The notes beneath the pieces are model-generated. The model was not told the DNA's origin. It did not search any database and worked only from the letters and a program-made list of their open reading frames with translations. From assembly GCF_030580865.1 (NCBI RefSeq), contig NZ_JAUQSY010000014.1, positions 96,117 to 160,116 of the forward strand: a stretch of DNA of 64,000 nt, in the 5' to 3' direction. The DNA comes from Hymenobacter aranciens. Lineage in GTDB: Bacteria; Bacteroidota; Bacteroidia; Cytophagales; Hymenobacteraceae. The position numbers were made by a program, and so were the translations under genes. Positions 1 to 10,586 of the stretch are shown here, in pieces (the first letter of the stretch is position 1; the number at the start of each line of letters is the position of its first letter).

Positions 1-3000
1 CCGTCTGAGCAGCCGTTTTCGTTACCGTGATGGTCGTCGTATTGCCTTCGCACACCGTGCCGCCGGCCGTGGCGCTGGCGGGCTGCGGGTTGTCAATCGA
101 GATGGTAGCCACGTTGGAAGTAGCCACGTTGTTGCCGCAGCGCACCTGGGCGCGGTAGTAGGTCGTTTGGGTAGTCGGCTGCGTGGTGTAGGTGGCCGAG
201 GTAGCGCCGGCAATGTCGGTGAAGCCCGCGCTGGCGCTGGTCGTCGACGACTGGAACTGGATAGTACCGTTGGCCGAGCCCGTCAGGCTCAGCAGCTGGC
301 CCTGGCTGTAGCAGGCCGTAGCCGCATTCGGCGAGAGCGTGCCCGCCGTGGGCGCCACCGACGTCACGGTCGGGGCCGGCGTCAGGGTGTTGTTGCCGGG
401 GTTGCCGTCGCCGGCAATCGTCACCGAGGGCGTGAGGGTGTAAGTCCCGGTCGCATTCAGGTTGGCCGTCTGGGCCAGGGTCACGTTCTGGGTGGCGCCG
501 GGGGCCAGCGTGCCGGTCGTGATGCTGCCCGTGAGCGTAGCCGTGCCCGCCCCGCTGATGGCTACCGAGATGGCAGCCGGGGTGTTGGCAAAGTTCAGGG
601 CCACGGTGCCCACGTTGCGCACCGTCACGATTACCGTATCGGCGATGCCGTAGCAGCTTTGGCCATCCAGCGGCGCCAGCAGGGCCACCAGGGCCAGGTC
701 GGTCGGCGAGGGTGTAAACTCGTAGGCGCCGGGGTCGGGCGCGGTCGCGTTGCGGGTCACGCCGGTGAAGTCGGTGGGCGTGCGGGTGAGCACATAGGCA
801 ATGCCCGCGTTATTCACGGCCGAGGCCGAGGGCCGCAGGTTGCCAGTAGTCGGCGCCGCGAAGAGGGGGTCGGCCTGCACGCTGTTCTGGTCGTAGGCGT
901 TGCTGTTGGCGGTTTTCCAGTTAGCCAGCGTGGCATAGCTGGTGGCATTGTAGTAGCCCGTGCTGAAGCTGCCGGTACCATACAGGTCATTGTAGTCCGA
1001 GTAAATGCCCGAGGTAGCAGTATTGAAGTACAGGGCGTGCTTCACGTTGGTCCCGGTGCGGGTCAGGCTCACGATGTTGTTCACGAACTCAATGTTCGTC
1101 GCCAGAGCGGTTTGGTAAAAACCACGGGTGGTGTAGGTCGAAGTAGCCGTCGAAGCCGCGTTGTCGAGCGAAATCGAGTTATGGTAGTAGCGGCAGTAGT
1201 CCGAGGCGCTGTTGTAGATACCGTACTCCGTACCCGAACCGTTGAAGTTGTAGATGAGGTTATTCACTACATCGTTCTCGGCACCGGCCGCTCCATCGCT
1301 GCCGGTAAAGTACAGGCCGTAAGCCGCGCTGGTCGAGGTCGGGATGCCGGTGAACGGGTCGTGGATGCGGTTACGCTCCACATCGGCTCCGCCCACACCG
1401 CTCAGGTAGATGCCGTAGAAGGTAGTCACGGTATTGCCGGCTGCCGCGCTGCCGCGGGTCGGGCGGCTCACATCGTTATCGATGATTTGCGGGTTCTCCT
1501 GGTTTTCGATGTCGATGTTGTAGCTATACACATCGCGCAGGGTATTGCCGCTCACCGTCAGGCCGGTGCTGCGGCTGGCGGCGCTGGGGCCCGTGATGAA
1601 CACACCGTAGTAGCCCCCCGATATCGTGTTATTGGTAATGGCCAGGTTGTTGGCCGCATTACCCACCGCCGTTACCGTGGTGCCGCTGCTGGCGGTAATG
1701 CCAGCCGTGGTACTCGCCGTAGCGGCGGGGTTCACCGTGATGGTGCAGCCGTTGATGGTGTTGTTGTCGGCGGCATTGGTCAGGCGGATACCGGCCGCGG
1801 TAGCCGTAGCCGTCGCGGCCACGGTGAGGTTGTTTATCGTCACCCAGTCGGTACCGTTCAGGTTCAGCACGCCCAGGGCGGTCGTGCTGGCGGTGGTAGC
1901 GCCCGAAGTCAGCGTGCGGCCATTACCGTTGATGGTGATGGTGCTGGTGCTGCTGGTGCCGGCCACTTCGCCCACAATAAACTGCTCGTTGTAGGGTCCG
2001 CTGCCGGCCACCACGTTGAAGATAACGCTGCCGGCAATGCCGCCTTCGTTGAGCACCGTCGACACATCGGCGAAGTTCTGGAAGTTGGTGCCGGTGCCGT
2101 TCAGGGCCGTTGTGGGGGCGCCGCTATTGATGGTGTAGGTGCCGGCGGCCAGCGCCGTGCGGAACGACTCCGAAATGGTGTTGTCGCTGGCATTGGCATC
2201 GGTGAAGCCGTTAGGCAGCGAGGCCGTCACGTTCAGCGTGTTGTTGCCCACCACCAGCGTCACGTTGTTGGCCGCCGAGAAGGTAACCGTGGTGCTGCTG
2301 CCCGAGGCAATGCTGAGGCCGGTGAAGTTCTGCGTCACGGCAGTGCCGCCGTTCAGGGTGTATACCAGGCGTACGCTGGTGAGCGTGGTGCCACCGTTGT
2401 TCTGCACCGTCACGGCCACCGTGCGTGGGCCCGCTCCCACCGGCGGCACCGGCGATACGAAGGCCGTCAGGGCCACGTCGGCCGAGGGCGGCGTGAACTC
2501 ATACGCCCCGATGTCGGGCGGGCTGGTGCGGTTGGTGGTGTTGGTAAAGTCTTTGGGTACTATCGCTCCCAGGGTGGCATCGCCGGCACCGTTCAGCACG
2601 GCCGAGGAGGGCACCAGCGTGGCGCCCACAAAGCTGGGGTCAGCCTGCACGCTGTTCTGGTCGTAGATGCCGGGGTCGGGCGCACCGGGGCCGCCGGCCG
2701 TCTTCCAGTCGGCCAGCGTGGCATACAAGATGCCACTGTAGGAGCCGGTGTAAAAGTTGGTGCCCGAGCCCACGTACAGGTCGTTGTAATCCGACGTGAT
2801 GTTGGAGGGCGTCGGAGTAGTAGTATTGAAGAACAGCGCCACCCGATTGCCGGTGCCGCCTTGCGCCACGTCAATGATGTTGTTCTTAAGCTCAATGCCA
2901 TCAGCCTGCACGGTCTGGTAGAAGCCGTAGGCTAAGGCCGTCGAAGTGCTGGCCGTGTTGTCGAGCACCACCGTGTTGTGGTAGTACTGCACGTAGTTGG

Positions 3001-5770
3001 AGCCGGAGTTGTAGAGCCCGTAGACGGGGGCGTTGCCGCTGTTGTTGAAATTATACAGCAGATTATTCACCACCTGGTTGCTTTCGCCCGGAATGGCATC
3101 GGCCGAAACAAAATAGATGCCATAGGCCGCACTGGTGGAGGCGGCAGCAGCCGTAAAGGTGTCGTGAATCCGGTTGCGCTCGATGCGCGCGTTCTGCGTG
3201 ACGCCGGTGATGTAGATACCGTAGAAGGTCGACAGCCCGGTGCGGGTTACGCGGCTGATGTCGTTGCCCACGATGCTGGCCCCGTCGCTCACTTCCACAT
3301 CCACACCGTAGAGGTAGAAGTTGCTCACGGTGTTGTTGTTCACCTGCAAGCCCGTGAGTATGCCGGTGGTGGCGGTGCCCGTCACAATCACGCCGTAGTA
3401 GCCGCCCGTAATGGTATTGCCGTTCACCCACAGGTCGGTGGCGCTGCTGGCCGAAGAGGCCGAAGTCAGCGAGCCGCTGACGGCCACGCCGGCATTGGCA
3501 GTGCTGGAGGTAGCCGTGGCCGGGGCGCGCAGCACGTTGTTGAGAATGCGGTTGCCGGTGGTGCCGCCCACCATGTGCACGGCAATGCCGTAAGTAGCGC
3601 CGCCCGATACGTCGATGGTCAGGTTGCTGATGGTTACGTAGTCGCTGCCGTTGAGCTGCACTGCGGCTGGCTGGGCTACTACTCCCGTGTAGTTCAGCGT
3701 CTGCTTGCTGGCGCCGCCATCCACCGTCACGCGGTTGGTGGCGCTGGTGCCGACGATGTCGCCCAGGGCAAACTGCTCGGTGTAAGGACCGTTCAGCACG
3801 CTGATGTTCACGGGGCCGCTCACGCCGCCATTGTTCAGGGCCGTAGCTGCTGCCGTGAAGCTCACGAAGTTGGTGCTGCTGGCGGCGGCCGACTGGTTGA
3901 TGGTGTAGTTGCCGCTCAGCGACGTGTACACCGTTGTGTTCAGCACGTTATTGGTTGGCGTGGGGTCGGCGCTGCCGTTGGGCAGGCTGGCCGTCACCAC
4001 GAAGGCATTGCCTCCGCTCACCAGCGTGGCCTGCGTCGTAAACGACACGGTACCCGTGGCGGCCGGCGCGATGTTGAGGCCGGTGAAGGCCTGCGACACG
4101 GCCGTGCCACCGTTCAGCGTGTACTGCACCGTCACGGAGGTGAGCGCAGCGCTGCCATTGTTTTGCAGCTGTACCGTCACGGTTTTAGGGCCGCTGGTGG
4201 TGGGAGCTGCCGGGGCCGTCAGGGCCAGCACCTGCACGTCGTTCGGCGGGCCGCTAAACTCATAGGCCCCGATGTCGGGCGTAGCCGAGCGTGCTACGCC
4301 GGCCTGGTCGTCGGTCACCCGCTTGCCGGGGCCGGCAATGTTGGGGTTGCCTACGTTGTTGAGGACGCCATTGGTGGGGTGGTAGTCGGTGCTGCTCACG
4401 AAGAGCGGGTCGGCACTTTTGCTGTTGGCATCCAGGCCACTGGCACTCTGCCAATCGGCCAGCGTGGGGCGGGCGGTGCTGCTGTAGTAGCCCACATTGG
4501 CGTTGGTGCCGCTCACGTACAGGTTGTTGTAGTCGGAAACGCCGGTCGGGGTCGAGCTGCCGTAGTAGGCATACTTGGTACCGGTGCCAGCGCGGGTGAT
4601 GACGATGTTGTTGTTATACACCTCCGCGTTCGGGCCCGCCGTAACCTGGTACACCCCGTAGGTGGTGCTGGTGCTGGCCGTGGTGTTGTCCGATACGATG
4701 GTATTGTTGTAGAAGCGGGTGTAGTTGCCACCCAGGTACATGAGGTACTGCGTACCGGTGCCGCCCAGGCTGTGCAGCACGTTGTTGATGTACTCGTTCG
4801 GGGCGGCCGCCGTGGCCGCCACGCTGGCATACAGGCCATACAGCGATGAGGCGTTGGCCGTCATCCCATCAAACATGTTGTGAAACACGTTCTTTTCAAT
4901 CCGCGCCCCGGTGGTGCCCGTGCCCATTTGCACCAGGTAAGTGATGGTCGAGTTGGTACGGGCCGGGCGGCTGACGTCGTTGCTGATGAAGCGCGGATTC
5001 GTCTGCTGCACTGCGTAGCATTGGTAGGCATACACTTCGCGCACCACGTTGTTCGTAAACACGTTGTTGATGCAGTTGCCCGCCGTTACGCCGGCCGAAG
5101 TACCGTAAGCCAGCAGGCCGTAGTAGCCACCGGTCACGGTATTGCCCGTGATGGTATTGTTGCTGGCCGTGCCACCCGTAGTACCCGAAGTAGCCGAAGC
5201 GCCAATGTGGATGCCCCCCGACGTAGAGCCGGTAGCAGTGAGCGGAATGTTTACCGTACAGCCTGATACCGTATTGTTGCTCGAAGCCCCCAGAATGCCA
5301 ATGCCACCCACGGTAGTGGTGGTAATAGCAGTGTTGGTCACGGTCAGGTTATTCACCGTCACCTTCGAGGTGCCCGTGGCAAACGACAGCACGTACATGT
5401 TCGTGCTGGTAGTGGCGAAGGTCAGCGTGTTACCGTTACCGTTGATGGTGGTGGTAAACGCTCCCGGCGTGTAGGCCGGAATAACGACCTGCTCGTTGTA
5501 GGAGCCGCTGCCCGCCACCACGTTGAAGGTTACGTTGCCGGTGTTGGTCGAGCCGTTCAGGGCCGCCATGGCCGTCGCAAACGACACGTAGTTCGTGCCG
5601 CTGGCGGCCGCGTTCTTGTTGATGGTGTAGGTGCCGTTGAGGGCGTGGGCGGCGAAGCTGCTCAGCAGCAGCACCAGTCCCAGCAGCCCCTGCCGCCCTA
5701 TCACCACCGAGCGTCCGGATGCCGCCCGGCTCAGCCAGGCCCGCATCCGCTGCGGAGTAATTGTTTGCAT
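1..5770 (-). CDS. Giant secreted protein with three beta-helix modules (3' end outside window)
   Basis: Reading on the minus strand from the ATG at 5770 gives an uninterrupted frame of over 1,920 codons that leaves the window at position 1. It opens with a basic stretch and a hydrophobic signal peptide ending near residue 42 (AHA). Three long modules follow, at about residues 43-505, 619-1091 and 1207-1685. Each starts with a G-x-YTIN motif and a YNEQ motif, continues through Asn/Gly-rich parallel beta-helix turns such as NNTITG, and ends in PDIGAYEF or PDPGAYEF. Linkers between modules look like CARDB-type Ig folds, and an Ig-like domain follows the third. NosD/pectate-lyase-like right-handed helices bind or cleave polysaccharides, but no catalytic residues were identified, so the role is unknown. 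A T9SS sorting domain is expected beyond the left edge but cannot be seen. Confidence 0.85.
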   Translation of the reverse strand, partial: MQTITPQRMRAWLSRAASGRSVVIGRQGLLGLVLLLSSFAAHALNGTYTINKNAAASGTNYVSFATAMAALNGSTNTGNVTFNVVAGSGSYNEQVVIPAYTPGAFTTTINGNGNTLTFATTSTNMYVLSFATGTSKVTVNNLTVTNTAITTTTVGGIGILGASSNNTVSGCTVNIPLTATGSTSGGIHIGASATSGTTGGTASNNTITGNTVTGGYYGLLAYGTSAGVTAGNCINNVFTNNVVREVYAYQCYAVQQTNPRFISNDVSRPARTNSTITYLVQMGTGTTGARIEKNVFHNMFDGMTANASSLYGLYASVAATAAAPNEYINNVLHSLGGTGTQYLMYLGGNYTRFYNNTIVSDNTTASTSTTYGVYQVTAGPNAEVYNNNIVITRAGTGTKYAYYGSSTPTGVSDYNNLYVSGTNANVGYYSSTARPTLADWQSASGLDANSKSADPLFVSSTDYHPTNGVLNNVGNPNIAGPGKRVTDDQAGVARSATPDIGAYEFSGPPNDVQVLALTAPAAPTTSGPKTVTVQLQNNGSAALTSVTVQYTLNGGTAVSQAFTGLNIAPAATGTVSFTTQATLVSGGNAFVVTASLPNGSADPTPTNNVLNTTVYTSLSGNYTINQSAAASSTNFVSFTAAATALNNGGVSGPVNISVLNGPYTEQFALGDIVGTSATNRVTVDGGASKQTLNYTGVVAQPAAVQLNGSDYVTISNLTIDVSGGATYGIAVHMVGGTTGNRILNNVLRAPATATSSTANAGVAVSGSLTSASSASSATDLWVNGNTITGGYYGVIVTGTATTGILTGLQVNNNTVSNFYLYGVDVEVSDGASIVGNDISRVTRTGLSTFYGIYITGVTQNARIERNRIHDTFTAAAASTSAAYGIYFVSADAIPGESNQVVNNLLYNFNNSGNAPVYGLYNSGSNYVQYYHNTVVLDNTASTSTALAYGFYQTVQADGIELKNNIIDVAQGGTGNRVALFFNTTTPTPSNITSDYNDLYVGSGTNFYTGSYSGILYATLADWKTAGGPGAPDPGIYDQNSVQADPSFVGATLVPSSAVLNGAGDATLGAIVPKDFTNTTNRTSPPDIGAYEFTPPSADVALTAFVSPVPPVGAGPRTVAVTVQNNGGTTLTSVRLVYTLNGGTAVTQNFTGLSIASGSSTTVTFSAANNVTLVVGNNTLNVTASLPNGFTDANASDNTISESFRTALAAGTYTINSGAPTTALNGTGTNFQNFADVSTVLNEGGIAGSVIFNVVAGSGPYNEQFIVGEVAGTSSTSTITINGNGRTLTSGATTASTTALGVLNLNGTDWVTINNLTVAATATATAAGIRLTNAADNNTINGCTITVNPAATASTTAGITASSGTTVTAVGNAANNLAITNNTISGGYYGVFITGPSAASRSTGLTVSGNTLRDVYSYNIDIENQENPQIIDNDVSRPTRGSAAAGNTVTTFYGIYLSGVGGADVERNRIHDPFTGIPTSTSAAYGLYFTGSDGAAGAENDVVNNLIYNFNGSGTEYGIYNSASDYCRYYHNSISLDNAASTATSTYTTRGFYQTALATNIEFVNNIVSLTRTGTNVKHALYFNTATSGIYSDYNDLYGTGSFSTGYYNATSYATLANWKTANSNAYDQNSVQADPLFAAPTTGNLRPSASAVNNAGIAYVLTRTPTDFTGVTRNATAPDPGAYEFTPSPTDLALVALLAPLDGQSCYGIADTVIVTVRNVGTVALNFANTPAAISVAISGAGTATLTGSITTGTLAPGATQNVTLAQTANLNATGTYTLTPSVTIAGDGNPGNNTLTPAPTVTSVAPTAGTLSPNAATACYSQGQLLSLTGSANGTIQFQSSTTSASAGFTDIAGATSATYTTQPTTQTTYYRAQVRCGNNVATSNVATISIDNPQPASATAGGTVCEGNTTTITVTKTAAQT

Positions 5771-5933
5771 GAAGTAAGAAGTAAAAGTGGGGGAATAAAA
5801 AAGTAAAAACGTACTACTTGCCACGCTTGGCGCCAGGCGCCCCCGCATGGCAGGGTATTTTTTGACAATCAATGAGCTAAATCACCCGTGCAAGCTATTT
5901 CAGCTGCTTCCGGTTCCGCCGGGCCGCCACAAT

Positions 5934-5965
5934 AAAAAGGGCTGACCATGTGGCCAACCCTTTTT
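5934..5965 (-). terminator. Rho-independent terminator
   Basis: An A-rich/T-rich hairpin (AAAAAGGG, inner CCA/TGG pairing, then CCCTTTTT) lies 9 nt beyond the stop codon at 5974. Read on the minus strand the stem ends in a T run, so it should terminate the 1,345-residue gene. A near-identical hairpin sits at 61711-61743. Confidence 0.75.
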
Positions 5966-5973
5966 ACCAGCGG

Positions 5974-8900
5974 TTATTGCAGTATCACTTTGCGGCTGAT
6001 GAGGGCATCGCCCACGCGCAACTGCAGGGTATAGAGGCCGGTAGCCAGGCCTTTCACGCTCACGGTCTGCACGGCGGTGCCGCCGTGCAGAGTCAGCGTT
6101 TCGGTGAGCACGGGCTGGCCCAGCATATTGAGCAGGGTGGCCTGGGCGCGGGTGGCAGTGCCGGCCCCCTGCAGGGCCACGGTCAGCTGGCCGGTGCTGC
6201 TGGGGTTCGGGTACACGCGCAGGGCGCTGCCGGGCAGGCCGGCGCGGCTGCTCAGGATGGTGGAGGCCACCCCCACGGCGAAGGCGCCGGGCGTATCACC
6301 CGAGCCGTAGCCCGACACGGCCACAAAGTAGCGCTGGCCCGGCACGAGGCCGCTCACGGTGAGGGTGCCCGCTGCCTGGTTGCTGCCCAGGCCGCGGCAG
6401 CCCAGCTGCGTGAAGGAGCCCGTGCAGTCGGTGCCGCTGAACACGCGCATCATGCCGGCCGGGTTGCCGGTCACGGTTACATCCACCGAGCCGCCGGGGG
6501 CCGTGAACTCAAACCACACGTCGGTGGGGTTGCTGGCCGGCGAGCAGGCCGGCACAATGATGTCGTTGTCGAGGCTGGCGGTGGCACCCACGTTGGAGCT
6601 GTTTACCAGGGTGGGGGCAGTGCCGGCCGGGGCCACGGTGAGGGCCACGGCACCACAGGGCTCGTCGTTGGTGGGCACGGCCACACGGGTGCGGAAGCAG
6701 ATGGGGCCAGCCGTCGGGCTGTCGCCCTGGGTGCCACCGCACTGCTTGGTCACGTAGAAGCAGTACTCGGTATCGGGCGTCAGGCCCGTCAGCGAGGTCA
6801 GGTTATTGGTGAGGCCCAGCAGGATGGTACCGGTGCCGGGCACAAAGCCCGTCGGGCCATATTCCACCTTGAAGCTCTCGCCGGTGATGGCCGCGCCGCC
6901 CCAGGTGAGGTCGGCTGAGGTCGCGGCGATGTTGTCGGCACCCGGCGCGGCGGGCTCGATGCAGGTGGCCGGAGCGGTGGCGCACACCGTGAAGCCGCCT
7001 TCCACGTCGTTGCCCACTTCCCACACCCGCAGGTAGAGGATGGCCCCGGGCGTGAGGCCAGTGGCGTTGATGAGCGAGAAGTTGCCAGTTGCATCGTTGT
7101 CGTCGCACTCAATCTGGGTCAGGGCGCCGCAGGTGCCCGAGTACAGCGCCATGCCGGTGTCGGTGATAGTGCTGCCCACGAGGGCGCCGGTTTCGAGGTT
7201 CAGCTGGCCGGCCAGGGGCACGGTTATTTTAAACCACACATCGCCGCCCTGGTAGTTGGCGACACCCGACGTAGGCGTGGTGCAGTTGGCTGGCGCCGGC
7301 GCACCGGCCGAGCCCGAAGCCCCCACGTTGGTGCCGATGAGCGGCGTGGTGCAGCTCGTGACGCCCAGCTGCACGGGCAGCTCAATGGCGCCGGCGCAGT
7401 CATCGTTGGCGGGCGGCGTGGGCGAGTTCGTCACGCACAGCGTGAAGTTGCTGTTGCTGGCCGTGGGAGCGGCGTTGGCAAACGAGTAGATGCGGATGTA
7501 ATAGGTCTGGCCCACGGTAAGGCCGCCCACACGCAGGGTTTCAACACCGCCGGCAAGGCTCTGGTCGGCGCATTGCACACTGGTGAGGCTGCCGCAGCTG
7601 CCACTCAGCACCTGCAGCACGCCGTCGAAGCCGGTGTATTCGTCCATCGTCACGTCGTGCGAGGTGCGCGTGGCCACGAAGGAGTACCACACGTCATCGT
7701 CGGGGGTACCGAGGGCGGGCGAGCACACCGGCACGCTGGCACTGGCCGTCGAGCGGAAGGTGGTGCCCAGAATGGGCGAGCACACCGCGCCCGGCGTCAC
7801 GGCCAGAGCATTGGCGCATTCGTTGTTGGTGGGGATGCCGGCCGGGGCCGTCACGCAAATCAGGAAGGTGCCGTTGGCGGCCGTGGGCACGGCCGTACCC
7901 GACGAGTACACCCGGATATAATAGGTGCTACCAACCGTCAGGCCGGTAGCGGCCATTACTTCCACGCCGTTGGCGGCGGTGGCATCGAGGCACTGGCGGC
8001 TCATGAGGGTGCCGCAGGTGCCGCCGTACAATTGCAGGGCGCCATCGAAGCCCACGCCTTCGGCCAGCCGGATGTCGTGGGCCGTGGCCGTGGCCACGAA
8101 GGAGTACCATACGTCGTCATCCGGCGTGCCGGTGGTGGGGGTGCAGGCCGCCGTGGCCGAAGCCGAGGCCTGGAACACCGAGCCGGCCACCGGGTTGCAG
8201 TTGGCGCCCGGCGTCAGCGGAATGGCCGTGGCGCAGTTGTCATTGCCGATGCGCGTGGTGAAGGTAACTACCGACGAGGTGCCGGTCTGGCCGCTGGCGC
8301 ACACCTGGGTAACGTACACATCGTAGGTGGTGTAGGCCGCCAGCGTACCGATGGTGTAGGGCGAGCCCGTGACGCCCGAAATGGTGGTGCCGCTGCCGGG
8401 CGTGAAGCCCGTCGGACCGTACTCAATTGTGTAGGGTCCACCCGCGCCGGAGAAGGTCACGGTGCCACTGTCGCTGGTGGTGGCCGAAATTTGCACACCG
8501 CCCGGCGCCAGGCACGACGAAGTGACGGCAATGTTCACGTTGTCGAGGCCGATGTCGGTCGTGCCGTTGTCGCTGCGGGCCAGGAAGCGTATCACCGTGG
8601 TGGGCGATGTCAGGGTCAGCGGCAGGCTTTCGCTGCGGAAGGTAGTGGTAGCCCGGCTGCCCAGACGAATCAGCCGCGGGCCGAAGGTAGCGCCGCCGTC
8701 GGTCGAAATCTGTACGAACAGCGAGTCGGTGCCGTTGGTGTTGATGTGGTCAAACGTCAGCTCCTTGGTGCCGGGCGCGCTCATGTCCACGTACAAATCC
8801 ATGATGCCCTCCAGGCCGGCCGTGGCAATGTAGGAGTGGAAGCGGGCTGAGAAGCGCCCCTGGCTGGCCTGCGGCGTGTAGCCGCCAAAGGTGGGGCTGG

Positions 8901-10011
8901 TCCAGTTGGCCCCGGCGGGGTCGTCGAAGCGGCGCCAGGCGTTGTTGCCCACCACGGGCGTGGTGCGCCAGCTGGGCGAAGGCGCGTCGCGGATGCCGCA
9001 CACGCTTTGCCACACGTTCTCGAAGCTCTCGGCTACCGGCAGGGGGGCGTAGGTGGGCGCATTCACGAACACGCGCACGGGCGTGGACGTAGCCGACTGC
9101 CCGCCGCAGGTGGTGCGGGCGCGGTAGAAGCGCGGCCCCGACAGCGCCGGCGTGGTGTAAGAGAAGGAAGTAGCGCCGGGGATGTCGGTGTAGTTTACAC
9201 CGTCCGTCGACTGCTCGTATTGATAGGTCTGGCCCTGACCATAGCTGGCGCCGGTCAGGAATACCGTGGTGCCGGCGCCGGCGCACAGCGTATCGGGCTC
9301 AGCCACGGCAGCACCGGCCAGGGGCGGCGACACGCAGGGCCCGCCCGGCGCGTAGGTAATGCGCAGCGTGGGACGGCGGTTGCCGTAGGTAGTGGTCAGG
9401 TTGGAAGCGGCGGTAGCCGCCAGGTTGGAAGCGTAGCCCAGCGCCTGGCCGGTAGCCGGGTTGGTTACGAAGTTGATAGCGGCCGTGGCCGCCCCGCGCT
9501 TCACGTGGTCGGTGAGGATGAGCAGGTTGCCGCCCTGGTACACGAAGGGTTGGTTCAGCGTTACCACAAAGTAGGAGCCGGCAGCGCCGGTTACTTGCTG
9601 GTTAGTGTTGGTATACACGGGTGTGGCCCCGCTGCTGAGCGTAGTCCAGGTTTGGGGTGAGGGCAGGGTCGTAAGAGCGGTGTTGTTCATCAGCACCGAG
9701 AACGTGTTGCTGCCGGTAAGCTCGGCGGCAGTCGATTTCAACCAGGCCAGTTCCGTGATAACAGCGCCGGCGGGCAGGTTCAGCTCCGAGGCGCGGTACA
9801 GATGGGCGTAGCGCGAATAGTCGAACACCGACGTGGTGGCCGAGCGGTAAAACGGCCCGTAGAGGTACGAGCTGGTGGCCGGACTTACCACTGGCACCGC
9901 CGTGGACCCGATGGTAACGGTTTGGCCCTGCGCCCGGCCCAGCGTGAGCACAGCCAGCAGCACCGCCCAGGCCAAGGGCCAGCGGGCAGAGTTGCGTAGA
10001 GAGTTTTGCAT
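5974..10011 (-). CDS. T9SS-secreted multidomain protein (Ig/FN3/PPC-like repeats)
   Basis: Secreted protein of 1,345 residues. The ATG at 10011 is preferred over one 20 codons upstream because it places a signal peptide (MQNSLRNSARW, hydrophobic core, GRAQGQ) at the very N-terminus. After an N-terminal beta-rich region (about 30-215) come an Ig-like domain, a region resembling choice-of-anchor/MAM-like domains, FN3-type domains, and at least three PPC-like units starting near residues 589, 729 and 868. Each unit opens with a (D/E)CA motif, and the first two share TPDDDVWYSFVA. A second FN3 lies near 1019 and a last PPC-like unit near 1115. The final 90 residues (VYPNPSSTGQ, then GLYTLQL) are a typical type A T9SS sorting domain, so the protein is exported across the outer membrane and probably surface-anchored. 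Substrate unknown. Confidence 0.88.
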   Translation of the reverse strand: MQNSLRNSARWPLAWAVLLAVLTLGRAQGQTVTIGSTAVPVVSPATSSYLYGPFYRSATTSVFDYSRYAHLYRASELNLPAGAVITELAWLKSTAAELTGSNTFSVLMNNTALTTLPSPQTWTTLSSGATPVYTNTNQQVTGAAGSYFVVTLNQPFVYQGGNLLILTDHVKRGAATAAINFVTNPATGQALGYASNLAATAASNLTTTYGNRRPTLRITYAPGGPCVSPPLAGAAVAEPDTLCAGAGTTVFLTGASYGQGQTYQYEQSTDGVNYTDIPGATSFSYTTPALSGPRFYRARTTCGGQSATSTPVRVFVNAPTYAPLPVAESFENVWQSVCGIRDAPSPSWRTTPVVGNNAWRRFDDPAGANWTSPTFGGYTPQASQGRFSARFHSYIATAGLEGIMDLYVDMSAPGTKELTFDHINTNGTDSLFVQISTDGGATFGPRLIRLGSRATTTFRSESLPLTLTSPTTVIRFLARSDNGTTDIGLDNVNIAVTSSCLAPGGVQISATTSDSGTVTFSGAGGPYTIEYGPTGFTPGSGTTISGVTGSPYTIGTLAAYTTYDVYVTQVCASGQTGTSSVVTFTTRIGNDNCATAIPLTPGANCNPVAGSVFQASASATAACTPTTGTPDDDVWYSFVATATAHDIRLAEGVGFDGALQLYGGTCGTLMSRQCLDATAANGVEVMAATGLTVGSTYYIRVYSSGTAVPTAANGTFLICVTAPAGIPTNNECANALAVTPGAVCSPILGTTFRSTASASVPVCSPALGTPDDDVWYSFVATRTSHDVTMDEYTGFDGVLQVLSGSCGSLTSVQCADQSLAGGVETLRVGGLTVGQTYYIRIYSFANAAPTASNSNFTLCVTNSPTPPANDDCAGAIELPVQLGVTSCTTPLIGTNVGASGSAGAPAPANCTTPTSGVANYQGGDVWFKITVPLAGQLNLETGALVGSTITDTGMALYSGTCGALTQIECDDNDATGNFSLINATGLTPGAILYLRVWEVGNDVEGGFTVCATAPATCIEPAAPGADNIAATSADLTWGGAAITGESFKVEYGPTGFVPGTGTILLGLTNNLTSLTGLTPDTEYCFYVTKQCGGTQGDSPTAGPICFRTRVAVPTNDEPCGAVALTVAPAGTAPTLVNSSNVGATASLDNDIIVPACSPASNPTDVWFEFTAPGGSVDVTVTGNPAGMMRVFSGTDCTGSFTQLGCRGLGSNQAAGTLTVSGLVPGQRYFVAVSGYGSGDTPGAFAVGVASTILSSRAGLPGSALRVYPNPSSTGQLTVALQGAGTATRAQATLLNMLGQPVLTETLTLHGGTAVQTVSVKGLATGLYTLQLRVGDALISRKVILQ

Positions 10012-10586
10012 AAAATAAAGAAAGAAATGGGGAAGGTTAAGGGGGGCGCTGAATGCCCGTTGGGAGGGCATAAAATTGCTAAAACGGTAATCCAGCCCCC
10101 ATAGATACGACTTTTTTTTGGCATTTCATAGCCAAAATCGGCGTTAATTTCATTTTAATGCCACCTCCGTTTTTCCATGTTTGTGGCTGCGCTCAAGCGG
10201 GCTTATTGATTTTGCAGCAGAAATCACCAACGAAAGCTGAATTTTCATCCACGGCGTTTCCCAGCATAAATTCATACCTTGAAATAAGCCTGGTTAACGA
10301 GCCCAAAACATTATACCGAATTACCAGTTGCCACGCCCCGCCGGCTTCCATGGCTGAGCTTGCAAATTGTACCATCGGAGGACGCCGCAATTTTAAGGAG
10401 ACACGACAGCAAGCCCCGGCGAAGCATCGTCAGTAGCCCTGTCTTACTCTCCATAACTGCAAATCGCGGCCAAGCGTTGCCCGCCGGTACCACCTGAGGG
10501 GGCATCCGGTAGGCTCACGCTTCTCCCCTCCCCTCCCCTACCGGGGTGGGCGGGGCTTTGGTTGGGGCAGGGTTACCGGCGCGGGC
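10012..10586. other. Gene-poor intergenic region, 575 bp
   Basis: Lower GC than the flanking genes, with short unsupported open frames on both strands. A perfect 7-bp stem (TTTTGGC at 10116-10122, GCCAAAA at 10131-10137) is present but has no T run placed for termination. A C/T-rich tract occupies about 10521-10545. It must hold the promoter of the gene starting at 10011, but no clear TAnnTTTG box was identified. Confidence 0.5.

Noticed and set aside
10116..10137. TTTTGGC/GCCAAAA hairpin as terminator
   Set aside because: On neither strand is the stem followed by a T run after a gene end.
10158..10436. 92-codon plus-strand frame in the intergenic region
   Set aside because: No ribosome-binding site, no domain, unusual composition, overlapped by an equally weak minus frame.
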